Part shown: in pieces, positions 1-11,191 of the stretch
Layout of the letters: each line of letters begins with the position of its first letter
Numbering within the stretch: position 1 is the first letter of the stretch
NCBI GenBank assembly: GCA_945910005.1
Contig: OX246741.1
Location: forward strand, 46,362,112-46,426,111
Origin: Isoperla grammatica
Taxonomy: Eukaryota > Arthropoda > Insecta > Plecoptera > Perlodidae
Direction: 5' to 3'
DNA length: 64,000 nucleotides
Notes under the pieces: generated by a model
The model's input: the letters and a program-made list of their open reading frames with translations, nothing else
Database searches by the model: none
What the model was told of the DNA's origin: nothing
Position numbers and translations under genes: made by a program

Positions 1-76
1 CTGGTCAGAGAACAAGCAGGAGAAGCTGATTGATGAGCTCCACACCAACTTTTATAACCGTGCGACCCACAAATCA

Positions 77-565
77 ATGGCGGAGTTCTTTGTATCATGG
101 ATGCGAAAGATCAAGCATCTATCACCACCCATTCCACCACGATCGTTCATCAGGCGGATGTCTCATCTGTTCCCGGCAAACGTGGAAAACGTTTTGGTGG
201 CAGCAAGGGTGTCAACGTCCGCGGACATGCTCACTATTCTGCGGGATATGGACGACGCTGCTGCAAGACGGCAACAACGTGGAGGAGACGCTTACCAAGG
301 GGTGTCTCGTACTCAACATGTCAGAGCTGATGACAATCGCTACACGACACCGGGACGACCGATAAGTCGGCCCAACCATCAATGGAGGGAGCCATCTGGA
401 CATGGCAACAACGACCAGTGGCGTGATCGGCCGCTAGCTCGCGAGAATCAACGCCCGCGCATCAACCAGATCGGGATGGTGCAAGATGGTGCGGGTGGCG
501 CGTCGTCGCTCGAGGCGTTCGTGGAAGATGGGTCTGCAGACGACAATCAGGGAAACGAACAATAG
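77..565 (+). pseudogene. Gag C-terminal fragment of the Gypsy element
   Basis: This open frame of about 162 codons is rich in Arg, Gln, Asp and Asn and directly precedes pol. It looks like the basic C-terminal part of a retrotransposon Gag. I see no CCHC zinc knuckle. The true start lies outside the window, so the Met at 77 is only the first in frame. The call rests mainly on position. Confidence 0.5.
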
Positions 566-582
566 CTGCACAAGCGCCGTCA

Positions 583-2073
583 TTGTTGCCAGCTGTAGTG
601 TCGTCATCGAAGGTAGCGCTAGATCTCGTCACGGCGAACATCCGATCTATTGGTGTAGTGGAGATGTGTCAGGTGAGTGACCTAGTGAATGACGACGACG
701 GCCCCACTTGGGGGAGTGACAAAATAATTGCTAGAGCGCCGCGCGTGCGTGCGACGGTAGGTGGACGGGACAATGTACATGTGTTGCTCGACACCGGTAG
801 TGATTTATCTTGTATGTCTGAATGTTTTTATAATGAACTGACAGCTGTCATCCCGAATATACCTCTGTTACCTGTGCAGGGCATGACTGTTGAAGGGGCG
901 TTTGGTGCAGTGATTAGTCAAAAGCTAAAGTTTCAAACGTGTGTTTCACTTAAACTAGGTACATTCGTTAGTGACGTAGTGATGTTCATTGTTCCCAATT
1001 TATCATGTGAGGTAATACTTGGTGTGGACTGGTTTGACCAACAGCGTGCGGTTATTAATTTTAAGACTCATACGTTACATCTAGGGGATGTGGTTGTACC
1101 GTTGGTTAGTGATGTAGATGACACGGACACTGTACGTGCAACGTGTGTTTCCATTAAGATAGATAACGGAGAGAGTATGAGTGATGGTTATGACAGTTCT
1201 AGTGAATATGTATCTGTTCAACGCGTGGTGGCCTGTCACCGATTGCAACACGCTGTTACCCCGACAATTGAAGGTAATTTCGATGCGTTTATCACGAGTA
1301 AGGTGGCCGAAGTCGTGACAACTCAAACAAATCAACGACAGCTGACTGACACTTTATTGCGACATAAAGCGGTGTTTTCGGACACACCAGGCTGTGCGAG
1401 TGATTATGTGCACGAAATTCACATGAGTAACGAGCAACCGTTTGTACAGCGATCCTACCCGATCCCCATATCTAAACGGGCGGCCGTCGACAAACAGATA
1501 GAGAGCATGGTTGACATGGGGGTTATCGAACCCCGACCGTCAGTGTACTCCAACCCGTTAGTGACGGTTGTGAAAAAAGACGGCAGTGTTCGCGTGTGTC
1601 TAGATGCGCGGAAGCTGAACAGTAACATGGTTCCTCAAACAGACTGTCCGTTGCCTATGGAGGACGTATTGCAGACGTTTAGCAATGCTAAATATTTCAC
1701 GACTATTGACTTGACGAGCTCATTTTGGCAACTCAACTTACGTGAACAGGATAGGAAATATACGGCTTTTCTCCACAAGGGCATTTCCTACTGTTTTCGT
1801 CGGGTACCGTTTGGGCTGCAATCGAGCAGCGCTAGTCTGATTAGATGCCTAGCCAAAGTATTAGGTCCGGAGACGGCAGCGTTTGCGGTGTCATACATCG
1901 ATGACATTTTAATCGCCAGTGAAACGTTTGCGGAGCATCTACGCCACATTGACATCATACTTAGTAGACTACTTCGAGCAGGTATGACGATCAATTTAAA
2001 AAAGTCCACGTTTATGCGTTCGGAGGTAAAGTTCCTAAAGGGCATTTCTTATCGGCTGAGGGCGTGCGACTAG
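583..2073 (+). pseudogene. Gypsy pol, protease and reverse transcriptase part
   Basis: The 496-codon open frame begins at a TTG, not an ATG, so 583 marks only the edge of the open stretch; in the element it would be expressed as part of gag-pol. An aspartic protease active site LDTGSDLSC lies near residues 68-76. Reverse transcriptase motifs follow: VCLDARKLN near 340 and the catalytic box YIDDIL near 437. The frame is lost near 2,050, where translation runs into a spurious tail ending in a stop at 2,071-2,073 while the pol sense continues in another frame. The product would copy element RNA into cDNA in cytoplasmic particles; this copy cannot make a full polyprotein. Confidence 0.85.
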
Positions 2074-3839
2074 ATCCTAGTAGCGTTGAAGCTATAACGA
2101 ACCATCCGAAACCTAAAAATGTAAAACAGTTACGCAGTTTTCTGGGCATGTGTAACCATTACAAACGATTTACCGACAAATACTCGGACCTGACAGCACC
2201 TCTACTACTGTTGTTAAAAAAAAATATGAAGTGGGAGTGGTCGGATATGATGACTGAGTCTTTTGAAAGGGTGAAACAGTCGTTTCTTCAAGCGGTCATA
2301 CTATACCACCCGCTCCCAGGTAGACAGCTGCATCTACAGACTGACAGCTCCGATGTAGGTCTCGGGGCGCAACTCTTCCAGTTCGACTCTGATGGGAACA
2401 AGAGAGTTATTGCGTTCGCCAGTAGGATACTACGAGGAGCAGAGAGGCGATATTTTACTACTGAGAAGGAGGCCTTGGCCATCGTATGGAGCGTTCAAAA
2501 GTTTAGAATGTATTTGATTGGGGAAAAGTTCACTATTTGGACCGACCATAAGTCGCTTTCGTTTTTACGGCAATGCCGATTAAACAACGGACGATTGTCG
2601 CGTTGGATTCTGGTGTTACAAGAGTATCTTTTTGAGATCAAGCACTGCCCAGGTCGTGAAAACATTGTTGCGGACGCTTTGTCGCGGACGAACGTAGGGA
2701 CCGTCCTGTCGCAAGCGGAGGGCGCTACATTACGTATTGCAACACTTGCCAAGCTACATGGGTGCATGAAAGCTCCGAATGCAGTGATAAAAGACATTGT
2801 CACGAAGCTACCGACAGCTCAACGTAGTGATGACTCTTTACGAGAGGTGATTGACGTTCTTGAGACAAACAACACTGTCGATGGGACCATGGGTGTTGCA
2901 CATTGTGATAAGATAAAGAATTACGTGATCTTTGAGCAACTTCTTTTCCATCGTGGTGACTGCGAATCAACGTGGAAGGCGTGTGTACCAAAACAGGTGG
3001 TGGCCATCTTGGTATCTAATTATCATTTAGCGTACGGCCATTTTGGGGCATATAAGATTTTTGCTCTTATGCGTGACATGTTCTATTGGCGCGGTATGAA
3101 GCGGGATATCGTCACGATCATACGCGCGTGTGACGTGTGTCAAAAAGCCAAGGTGTCGCAGCGCACTCTGGCGGGCGAGATGGCGTCTATTCTTCCCACC
3201 CGATGTAATGAGTTAGCTGCCATGGACTTGTTTGGATCCTTGCCGTCGGCGAGAGGGGGCGTGTGTTACGTACTTGTCGTCATAGATCTTTTCTCGAAAT
3301 ATGTATCACTGTACGCTTTGAAAAAGGCCACAACAAAAACTATCTTATCGAAAATAATAAATGACTATGTCATTAATGTGGGCCGACCATCGACAATACT
3401 GGCGGACAATGGTACCCAGTTCACATCCCGGCTGTGGTACGCGACGTTAGAGGGTGAACGTATTGAGGTCATTCACTCATCCGTGCGTCATCCGCAAAGC
3501 AACCCCAGTGAGCGGGTGATGAGGGAGTTAGGGCGTGTCATCCGAACATACTGTCACGAGAAACATACCACGTGGGCGGAATACCTTCCGACCATTCAAC
3601 ATTGGCTCAATGTGACCACGCACAGTGCGACTTACATGACACCATGGGAACTACATTTCGGACGTAAACCGGATCAAGAAGTGGGGAAGGTCCTCAATCC
3701 CCCCCCCCCCCCCCTAATGTCAACATTCCGAACGAGTATGCTACTGTCGTGTGTATGGCAAGGGATTCGATGCGCAAACGAGCGGAGTACCGACAAAAGA
3801 GACACAATAGTTCACAACAATGTACGTCTCTTGACGTAG
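2064..3839 (+). pseudogene. Gypsy pol, RT thumb, RNase H and integrase part
   Basis: This frame continues pol after the break near 2,050. It has the RT thumb/connection (SFLGMCNHYKRF), an RNase H-like block (QTDSSDVGLGAQLF), then integrase. Integrase shows a zinc-binding HHCC region (H..GHFGAYK to CDVCQ), the first acidic residue in MDLFGSL, the second in LADNGTQF, and the third in PQSNPSERV. A run of about 14 C at 3,701-3,714 shifts the frame, so the last roughly 40 codons of this ORF are not pol sequence. The run is a likely slippage site and could also be a sequencing error. Confidence 0.85.
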
Positions 3840-4020
3840 GAGACTTGGTCTTACTTAAAGACTACAACCAATCGTCAACATTGGATAAAACGATCAAAAC
3901 ATTTTTCTTAATCTACAAAGGTCCATACAGGGTGGACACTGTGGTCGGCCCTATGTAATTCAAAAGAGTGTTGGCACTCATAACATTGTTAATTTGAAAA
4001 GATACCACCAGGCGGTATGA
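3749..4020 (+). pseudogene. Gypsy integrase C-terminal remnant
   Basis: After the poly-C run the pol sense continues in the frame covering 3,749-3,958 with a motif typical of Gypsy integrase tails (LDVGDLVLLKDYN, then YKGPYRVD). It meets a stop at 3,956-3,958, but the sense appears to continue one frame over to a TGA at about 4,018-4,020. This suggests a third small indel. No chromodomain is seen. Confidence 0.65.
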
Positions 4021-4203
4021 AAACTAGGTTACTTGAACATGTGTGTTTGATTGTTGGTATAGCTTATAGTTTCTTCATCTGTCTAGAGTACGTGACCGGT
4101 TGGGTCTGAGTGAATAATGTTTTGACTTATTGTAACAGCACTCATGTGTGAAAATTATGATAAATAGACGCAAGGTCATTTATTTATCATTTTGGGGGGG
4201 CTA

Positions 4204-4736
4204 TGTGCTGTCTCACAGGCCCTCTTGATGCATTGTTTTACTGTTCACATCTAGAGGGCAGTGTGCTTTTAAAAGATCTTTGGTTTGTGTGGGTTATACT
4301 GTTAAGATCAAGAGGGCCGTGTATGAAAAAAGATGTTTGGTTTGTGTTATTTGGAGGGGAGATTGGTTTCCATGGGAACGAGAGTGGATCTACGGATTCC
4401 AAGAGAATAGGATCTTCGTGATTTGTGCTTCTCGTTTTTGCAGTAAATAAGTGTTAATTCATAATTAAAACCAGTTATCTTTCTACTACAAAGTGTTTCT
4501 GTTAATTTACATTCGTGTATTTACCTGGATGAGAGTGTGACAACAACGGGATTGCATCTACGGAGTCCAAGGGAATCAGGTCTACGTGATTTGTGCCGTT
4601 TCGTTCTTGCTGTGTATTAATGGTTATTCTTAATTAAAACCAGTACTTTATCTACTTCAAAGTGTTTATGTAATTTACATCCGTGTATTTACACTTGCCA
4701 CCTCCCATCGTACTTAGCCAGGATCGGAGTGTGACA
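4204..4736 (+). repeat. Probable 3' LTR of the Gypsy element, with internal duplication
   Basis: The segment begins TGTGCTG immediately after a T/G-rich polypurine-like tract (ATTTTGGGGGGG) and ends GTGTGACA, giving the TG...CA ends expected of an LTR. Inside are two similar blocks of about 170-190 bp (about 4,373-4,545 and 4,546-4,736). Each has a GGATC/GCATCTACGGA start, an AATTAAAACCAGT core and a GAGTGTGACA end, so the LTR carries an internal tandem duplication. The matching 5' LTR is outside the window, so the boundaries are provisional. Confidence 0.55.
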
Positions 4737-5280
4737 CGGTGTTGTAAAACTGATTGCCAGACTCAAAAAAGAGCTGTCATTAGTAGGGAATGAATTGCTC
4801 GTCTGCCTGCAAGGAATACAATGGAATGAGCTAAACTAATTCACATTTACCTCTGTTAACCACAATGTCAGCGATATGAACACGTAACTTGATAAGAGAT
4901 CATTGTAGTTTCAAATTATAATTCATCCAACTACTCTGGAAAATAGCTTGATGAAAATATATTCTAAAATATTGATATTGATGTGGTCTATACATGTTTA
5001 GGTCATAGGAGGGGTAATGATCGTGAAAGGATAGAATCATCGATGGTATTCAGATAAATACATATTTGAAAATTGATATGCCGTTATATAAATTTAATTA
5101 TTTAAAATATATTTTTAGTAACATGTTATTAATAATTTGTGACTCATTGTTGGCCTCTAGTGACCCCTGTGTGATAAAAGGAAGTCATTGACCATATAAA
5201 ATGTCAACCTGAACTTATAAGCATTCATTTGAATCCAAACTCGACTAGTTGGGGTACATTTAAAATTTTGAAGTCTAATT
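4737..5280. other. AT-rich DNA without recognisable features
   Basis: I see no open frame of interest and no clear repeat structure here. Confidence 0.5.
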
Positions 5281-6070
5281 AATATTATTAAGCGAGCGAA
5301 GCGAGCGTTTCCACTTGACTCTTATGGCACTTCGTTCTGTTTTTTTGTTTGTTTGTTTGTTTGTTTGTTTGTTTGTTTGTTTGTTTGTTTGTTTTTTTTT
5401 TTTTTTTTTTTTACGTCCGTCGATAGCGGTCGAACGGAAAGTCCGATCAACTTGAAATTTAGACCATTCACAAGCCTCGATGTGGATTGAAGGTGTATGT
5501 AGTTTTGAGGCAAAATCGTTCGAAAAGTTACAAAGTTACACCATAGTTACTGCAAATTATTTTTCTGAAACAAAATGGCGGAAAAATGTGAGAAAGCCAG
5601 ATTTTTCTACTGTTTTGTCCGGTCACGAATATGTTAATGTAATGGCGATCTGATAAATATTAGCAAAGTTACACATAAGTTACTCGAAAATATTTTTCTA
5701 AAACGCAGTAACGGCAAAATGTGAGGTGGCTATCTTATAGTAAATTTTTGTCCGGTCACGAATATACTAATGTTAACGCGATCCCATACGTATTAGAGGC
5801 AGAAATTACATTTCTATTGCTGTCAATAAGTGTTAGTAACGGTGGCGGACCGTTTTGAAAACATGACCACGAAAATTCTTAGCAACGCCCATTGCACTGC
5901 ATACAACAATGTCGGAAAGTATAATATCCATGGAAATAAGAACATTTTTGCAATGCGCATTCTTGAATTGTTGTTAATTGTTGTTCGTATTAGCATTGAA
6001 AACTTTTTGCCAGAAAGTTCGTAGATATTGACGCGCTCGCTTATCAACGCGTCAAACAGAGCGTTTTCCT
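5281..6070 (+). repeat. Dispersed repeat of the AGCGAGCG family, about 750 bp
   Basis: The block starts with AAGCGAGCGAAGCGAGCG, followed by a TATGGCACTTCGTTCTGTTT motif, a (GTTT)n/poly-T stretch at about 5,340-5,412, then AGTCCGATCAACTTGAAATTT. It ends in a segment around TTAGCAACGC and GTCGGAAAGTATAAT. The same sections recur at about 60,140-63,010 in both orientations. There is no coding potential; the short frames inside are incidental. Confidence 0.7.
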
Positions 6071-6363
6071 AGTAATTTTGATTAAAGCTCCATATAAAAG
6101 ATCCTAGTCGCCGGATTATTGCGGATAATAAGTATGTTAAAAAGGATTTTTTTCTAAAACAAATGATACCAAAAACACTAATTTTGCAATGTGTCCGAGG
6201 TTTGGTCCAATTTTTATGTAAATGGCCTGGATTATAAGTTCTTGTAATAAAAATAAAACCACTCGCTGAGATGATTTTGAAAATTGATCTAAGGTCTTGA
6301 AGGGTCCTTGATAGTTCTCAAGTGTTAGCGTCATTTCCAACCACAAGTGCGAGAAGTACGAAA
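6071..6363 (+). other. Intron remnant upstream of decoy array 1
   Basis: About 6,238-6,325 (ACCACTCGCTGAGATGAT and following) resembles 51,989-52,050 in the last intron of the complete protease gene (ACCACTGGCTAAGATGAT). This shows that array 1 lies in the equivalent intron of a sister gene. The exon that should precede it is absent, presumably displaced to the left of the window by insertions. Confidence 0.55.
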
Positions 6364-7965
6364 GCTGTGTGTCTGTGCAGGGTGACAGCGGGGGCCCGCT
6401 CATGTGTAACGGGCAACAGTGGGCTGTGACGTCACGCGGGAACTAAGAGGGCTGTGTGTCTGTGCAGGGTGACAGCGGGGGCCCGCTCATGTGTAACGGG
6501 CAACAGTGGGGTGTGACGTCACGCGGGAACTAAGAGGGCTGTGTGTCTGTGCAGGGTGACAGCGGGGGCCAACTCATGTGTAACGAGGAACAGTGGGGTG
6601 TGACGTCACGCGGGAACTAAGAGGGCTGTGTGTCTGTGCAGGGTGACAGCGGGGGCCCGCTCATGTGTAACGAGGAACAGTGGGGTGTGACGTCACGCGG
6701 GAACTAAGAGGGCTGTGTGTCTGTGCAGGGTGACAGCGGGGGCCCGCTCATGTGTAACGGGCAACAGTGGGGTGTGACGTCACGCGGGAACTAAGAGGGC
6801 TGTGTGTCTGTGCAGGGTGACAGCGGGGGCCCGCTCATGTGTAACGAGGAACAGTGGGGTTTGACGTCACGCGGGAACTAAGAGGGCTGTGCTGTGTGTC
6901 TGTGCAGGGTGACAGCGGGGCCCGCTCATGTGTTACGGGGAACAGTGGGGTTTGACGTCACGCGGGAACAAAGAGGACTGTGTGTCTGTGCAGGGTGACA
7001 GCGGGGGCCCGCTCATGTGTAACGAGGAACAATGGGGTTTGACGTCACGCGGGAACTAAGAGGGCTGTGTGTCTGTGCAGGGTGACAGCGGGGGCCCGCT
7101 CATGTGTAACGAGGAACAGTGGGGTTTGACGTCACGCGGGAACTAAGATGGCTGTGCTGTGTGTCTGTGCAGGGTGACAGCGGGGCCCGCTCATGTGTAA
7201 CGGGCAACAGTGAGGTGTGACGTCACGCGGGAACTAAGAGGGCTGTGTGTCTGTGCAGGGTGACAGCGGGGCCTGCTCATGTGTTACGGGCAACAGTGGG
7301 CTGTAACGTCACGCGGGTACTAAGAGGGCTGTGTGTCTGTGCAGGGTGACAGCGGGGGCTCGCTTATGTCTTACAGGCAACAGAAGGATCCGATCATGTG
7401 TAACGGGGAACAGCGGGCTGTGACGTCACGCGGGAACTAAGAGGGCTGTGTGTCTGTGCAGGGTGACAGCGGGGGTCCGATCATGTGTAACGGGCAACAG
7501 TGGTATGTGACGTCACGCGAGAACTAAGAGGGCTGTGTGTCTGTGCAGGGTGACAGCGGGGCCCGCTTATGTGTTACGGGGTACAGTGGGGTGTGACGTC
7601 ACGCGGGAACTAAGAGGGCTGTGTGTCTGTGCAGGGTGACAGCAGGGGCCCACTCATGTGTTACGGGGTACAGTGCGCTGTGACGTCACGCGGGAACTAA
7701 GAGGGCTGTGTGTCTGTGCAGGGTGACAGCGGGGGCCCGCTCATGTGTTACGGGGAACAGTGGGGTGTGACGTCACGCGGGAACTAAGAGGGCTGTGTGT
7801 CTGTGCAGGGTGACAGCGGGGGCCCGCTCATGTGTAACGGGCAACAGTGGGGTGTGACGTCACGCGGGAACTAAGAGGGCTGTGTGTCTGTGCAGGGTGA
7901 CAGCGGGGGCCCGCTCATGTGTAACGGGCAACAGTGGGCTGTGACGTCACGCGGGAACTAAGAGG
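6364..7965 (+). repeat. 87-bp decoy-exon minisatellite, array 1 (about 18 units)
   Basis: Each unit has about 21 nt of intron end (GGCTGTGTGTCTGTGCAG) followed by 66 nt that reads in phase as GDSGGPLMCNGQQWGVTS, then Arg-Gly-Asn and TAA. The period is 87 bp. I count 18 acceptor-bearing units before the genuine terminal exon at 7,983. Some units lose one G of the GGGGG run and shift frame; one near 7,370 carries an extra stretch; a few have GAGGAACAG in place of GGGCAACAG. Most keep the TGACGTCA octamer. Microhomology GGCTGTG between the intron end and the exon (EGCG codons) suggests how the first duplication arose. Confidence 0.9.
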
Positions 7966-7982
7966 GCTGTGTGTATGTGCAG

Positions 7983-8261
7983 GGTGACAGCGGGGGCCCG
8001 CTCATATGTAATGGGCAACAGTGGGGTGTGACGTCATGGGGGGAAGGCTGTGGCCTGAAGGACTCCCCTTCCGTGTGGATCCGAGTCGACGGCTATCGAC
8101 CTTGGATACGGAAAGTAATTTGGAAGCCTCATCTGAAACCTCGAGCATCTCCTAGTAATCCTAAGAGTGCTGGCTCCAAGCAAAATGGCTATTTGGCTTT
8201 CGTACATGTTTTCTTTGTATTCTTTGCCTTTTTGCGTGATGGAATATGTTTTGGAAAATGA
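7983..8261 (+). CDS. Terminal exon of a sister S1 serine protease gene (partial gene)
   Basis: After the acceptor TGTATGTGCAG, the exon reads GDSGGPLICNGQQWGV, then SWGEGCG and VWIRVDGYRPWI. This is the catalytic-serine and C-terminal strand/helix region of a chymotrypsin-fold S1 protease. Ser195, Asp194 and oxyanion Gly193 equivalents are intact, unlike in the gene at 28,157-57,350. After the protease domain comes a tail of about 45 residues, Lys/Pro/Ser-rich and then hydrophobic (YLAFVHVFFVFFAFL), which could be a membrane anchor or GPI signal. It ends in TGA at 8,259-8,261. The 93-codon exon starts in phase 0. Earlier exons are not in the window. It could be a pseudogene fragment if those exons are gone. 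Confidence 0.8.
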   Translation, partial: GDSGGPLICNGQQWGVTSWGEGCGLKDSPSVWIRVDGYRPWIRKVIWKPHLKPRASPSNPKSAGSKQNGYLAFVHVFFVFFAFLRDGICFGK

Positions 8262-8267
8262 AATAAA
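8262..8267 (+). promoter_or_regulatory. Polyadenylation signal AATAAA after sister protease exon
   Basis: AATAAA follows the stop codon directly. The same compact arrangement is found at the end of the complete gene (57,336-57,341), which supports both as real transcript ends. Confidence 0.65.
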
Positions 8268-9600
8268 GTGACAACTTCCATGAATATTATATAATGGTCT
8301 ACCAAATGTTTCTTTCCGTGCAGTTGTGCTATTCGAGGTGATGATTGGTGATAAAGAAGACAAAGGGCGCTTGATTGAAAGTTGTTTTATGGCTACACAC
8401 AATATATATGCTTTGGAAGGAAGTGTGAAAGGATGGAAGGTCAAAGACCATACACGTATGTATATGATTAATTAATAATTATACATTAGGATTTCTCAAT
8501 TTATAAGTATCTTTTTCTTAAAGAGACGTTTATTGAAAAGTCAAAATTAGGAATTCTCGGAGGCTATTTAGGTACATGTATGTAGTTTTAATTTCAATCT
8601 ATAAGGTGGCCTTCTGCTAGAATATGAAATACAAAACAAAATGAATAGACAAGAACTGTGGTTTGATATATAGGAAAAAATGATTTGCTTATAAATTAAA
8701 ATGTGATCTTAAATGTATACTTTTTCATCTCTTCTTATTGAAAAGACTAAAAAAAAAAACTGAATCTGCCTATTTGAAATGTTAATACATTATCGTGTCA
8801 AATTTTAAAGGGTTACACTATCTTGCTAATTATTGTTTAATATTTTGAGGTCGGATTCATAATGTATCGTTCCTATTAGCGATAATAAAAACTGAATTGA
8901 ATGAAACTATCAGAGCGCTTGACAAGTTTAGACATCTGGTGCAACTTTGACCGTCACGCTAATACAGTCGTGTAAATTGCTTTTTACTAGCCTGATAACA
9001 GTAACTTGTTGGCAATAGTGATTTCTACCTTTAAACTAATATGCGACATTTGCTTATTAGAGTACCAGGTTAATATTTAATAATGTCTGGTGAATGGACT
9101 CTTGGCATGCACGTTAATAATTATAATATCTTTAGCATCTTGAAACTAAAATAAGTGAGAAAAGTTCGTTCTCGGTAAAACGGATCATGGTTTATGTTGA
9201 AACAACACTTAAAACAATTCATTGTTTTCATGTAACTTAAGATGTAAATTTTAGTTGTAGTAGGTAGAAAAACGCTCTGCTTTAACAGATGAGCCTGTTT
9301 GTGGATATTAAACAAATATAGGAAAGCATTTTAAATAAACTTTAAATGTTTTAAATTAATTTCTCAATGTTAAAAATTCAACTCACTAGGTGACTATTGA
9401 TGTCAACTGGTTTCGGAATACGACCGGAAATGGTTTTAATTTGAATAGTACTGTAATTAGGAGCATTATTTATGATCACATTTAAAAAAAAAAAATTTTA
9501 AATTTTATTTAAAAGCGATCGGAAGTATAGTCATTTTACCGCTAAAACATGTGTCTAAACCCTAAACTGATAACAGGATTTCTCTCTTATTTTACGTGAG
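8268..9600. other. AT-rich intergenic DNA
   Basis: No coding signal is seen. A stretch near 9,268-9,345 (AAACGCTCTG, CAGATGAG, then TTAAATAAACT) faintly resembles 58,766-58,985 downstream of the complete gene. This would fit an ancient duplication that included the 3' flank. Confidence 0.4.
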
Positions 9601-9609
9601 AGTATAAAA

Positions 9610-10165
9610 GAATCTTATTGATGATTTTCGTACGAAAACAAGATATAATTCATGTTAAAAGAGTATATAAAAAATAAAAATTATATTCATTTGCACACTT
9701 TGAAACTACATTATGTACAAATTTCCAAATTTTATCATTTTTTGTATAGTCTTTTAAGATTAACAGGGAAGGTTACCTCTACGTCAAAACCGCACAACAT
9801 TTTCATCTCAAGAATGGACTTCGAAATGAAAAATCTGAGTCAACAGCGCACTGTGGTTTGGTAAGCCTTACACATTGATTGCTCGTAGTTGTGTCTTACA
9901 TTATAATCAGTAGGGTTTGTATATATAATTAATTGTATTACTAATTATCGATTTAATACTCAAAATAACTACGCTAATGGTTATAATATTTCTTTTAGTC
10001 TGTAGGGTTTACCAAAACACAGTGCGCTGTTGAGTTAGTTTTTCAATTTTGTGTTGCAATCTTGAGATATATATTTTAAAATGAAAATTGTTCTGCGGTT
10101 TTTGACGTAGAGGTACCCTTCGCTCTTAATATCTTGTGTTTTCGTAATAAGAGTCGTCAAATTGA
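9610..10165. repeat. Inverted-repeat (MITE-like) element
   Basis: The left half contains ACGAAAACAAGATAT, ACCTCTACGTCAAAACCGC and CAGCGCACTGTGGTTTGGTA. The right half contains the reverse complements in reverse order (TACCAAAACACAGTGCGCTG, GCGGTTTTTGACGTAGAGGT, ATATCTTGTGTTTTCGT). A related half-element lies at about 63,050-63,180 next to the inverted exon copy. There is no transposase frame; the target-site duplication is unclear. Confidence 0.65.
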
Positions 10166-10170
10166 TACGT

Positions 10171-10340
10171 TTATACTAGGACCAAAGATTACTGGGTGGG
10201 GAAGATGATTCATCGCCGTGTTAAAATATCTGCGCGAGTTTCGTCAAACATTTCGAAGTCGCTCACTAGTTCGAATTCTCACCGCAAGGAGCGCTAGCTC
10301 AGCACGTTTGAACTTCGTTGCCGTCTGGCGGAATATATTT
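10171..10340 (-). repeat. Inverted partial copy of the protease-gene upstream region
   Basis: Read on the minus strand, this segment (TTGCGGTGAGAATTCGAACTA ... GCGCAGA ... TCTTCCCCA ... AATCTTTG) matches about 27,770-27,895 immediately upstream of the TATA box of the complete protease gene. It may be a dispersed repeat or a remnant of another duplicated promoter. A minus-strand AGTATAAACG lies near 10,168-10,177, but no exon 1 follows it. Confidence 0.45.
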
Positions 10341-11183
10341 TAAGGGGGTTGATGAGTCTCGTGATTTACAGTGGCCTAGGAATACAAGTCTTACAAAGCT
10401 ATCTTTACGTCAATTTCAATGCAGTTTTTTGTATCATATAGAACAAAGTTTTATATATTGCGCTCGGATTTCAAAATTTGAAAATTTGAAAATTTGAATT
10501 TTTGATGATTTTTTAAAATGAATTTTTTACTGGAGCATACATTTTTCAAATTTAAAATACCAGCGCAATTTGTACTGCTGTATATAGCTTGCATACAAAG
10601 TTTCAGCGTGATATCTCTTCAGGGTCAGCGGTGGTACCCATACTTAAATTGAGTAAATTTGACTCTCTTGAGCTGATTCTCTGCTTGTGCAGTCTGGCGC
10701 TGGTCTTAGGAGGGGGAACCTACCCGCCCACCCAGCCGCACGCTACGTTCCCCTCCTTTGCTAGACCTGCTGCGGAAGCCTCGGGCTAACTGTTGGCTAT
10801 TGTTGATAGTTGGGACATTGATGGTTGGGGGTTTTACGATGTCACCAAATATTTTCCTCTTTGAAGGACTTGCACACCCAAACTACAACGAACAGTTCGC
10901 CCAGTGAATAACAACTTGGACGACTGTGGGTTCGGTTCCCTCTATTGTCTGAACGGGCAATACTGGCTGAATTATTGCCCTTGGGTTTTATACGTAAATT
11001 TGAGACTCATGGAACTGATTGTTCAAAATAACACTTGAATAATAATTTGCATTCTCTAACACCCAAAATGATCTAATACAAACTTTTTGTCACCTGAAGA
11101 AAATCTCACTAAATCAACTCAAAAGCAGTTGTGTACGATGGTGACAGCGGCATTATGATAAAGTAAGACTCCCACACTTAGTG
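10341..11183. other. Non-coding DNA, nothing recognised
   Basis: AT-rich except for a GC-richer patch around 10,700-10,790. No gene or repeat structure is supported. Confidence 0.4.
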
Positions 11184-11191
11184 GCTATAGG

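Larger units (their letters stand above)
1..4736 (+). mobile_element. Degenerate Ty3/Gypsy LTR retrotransposon, 5' end outside window
   Basis: Gag-like and pol coding blocks lie in the order gag, protease, reverse transcriptase, RNase H, integrase, which is the Ty3/Gypsy arrangement. A G-rich tract at about 4,193-4,200 precedes a plausible 3' LTR (about 4,204-4,736). The 5' LTR and start of gag lie left of position 1. The coding frame is broken near 2,050, again at a poly-C run near 3,701-3,714, and probably again near 3,950, so the copy is inactive. It probably sits in an intron of the sister protease gene whose last exon is at 7,983, because no earlier exons of that gene are found in the window. 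Confidence 0.85.
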
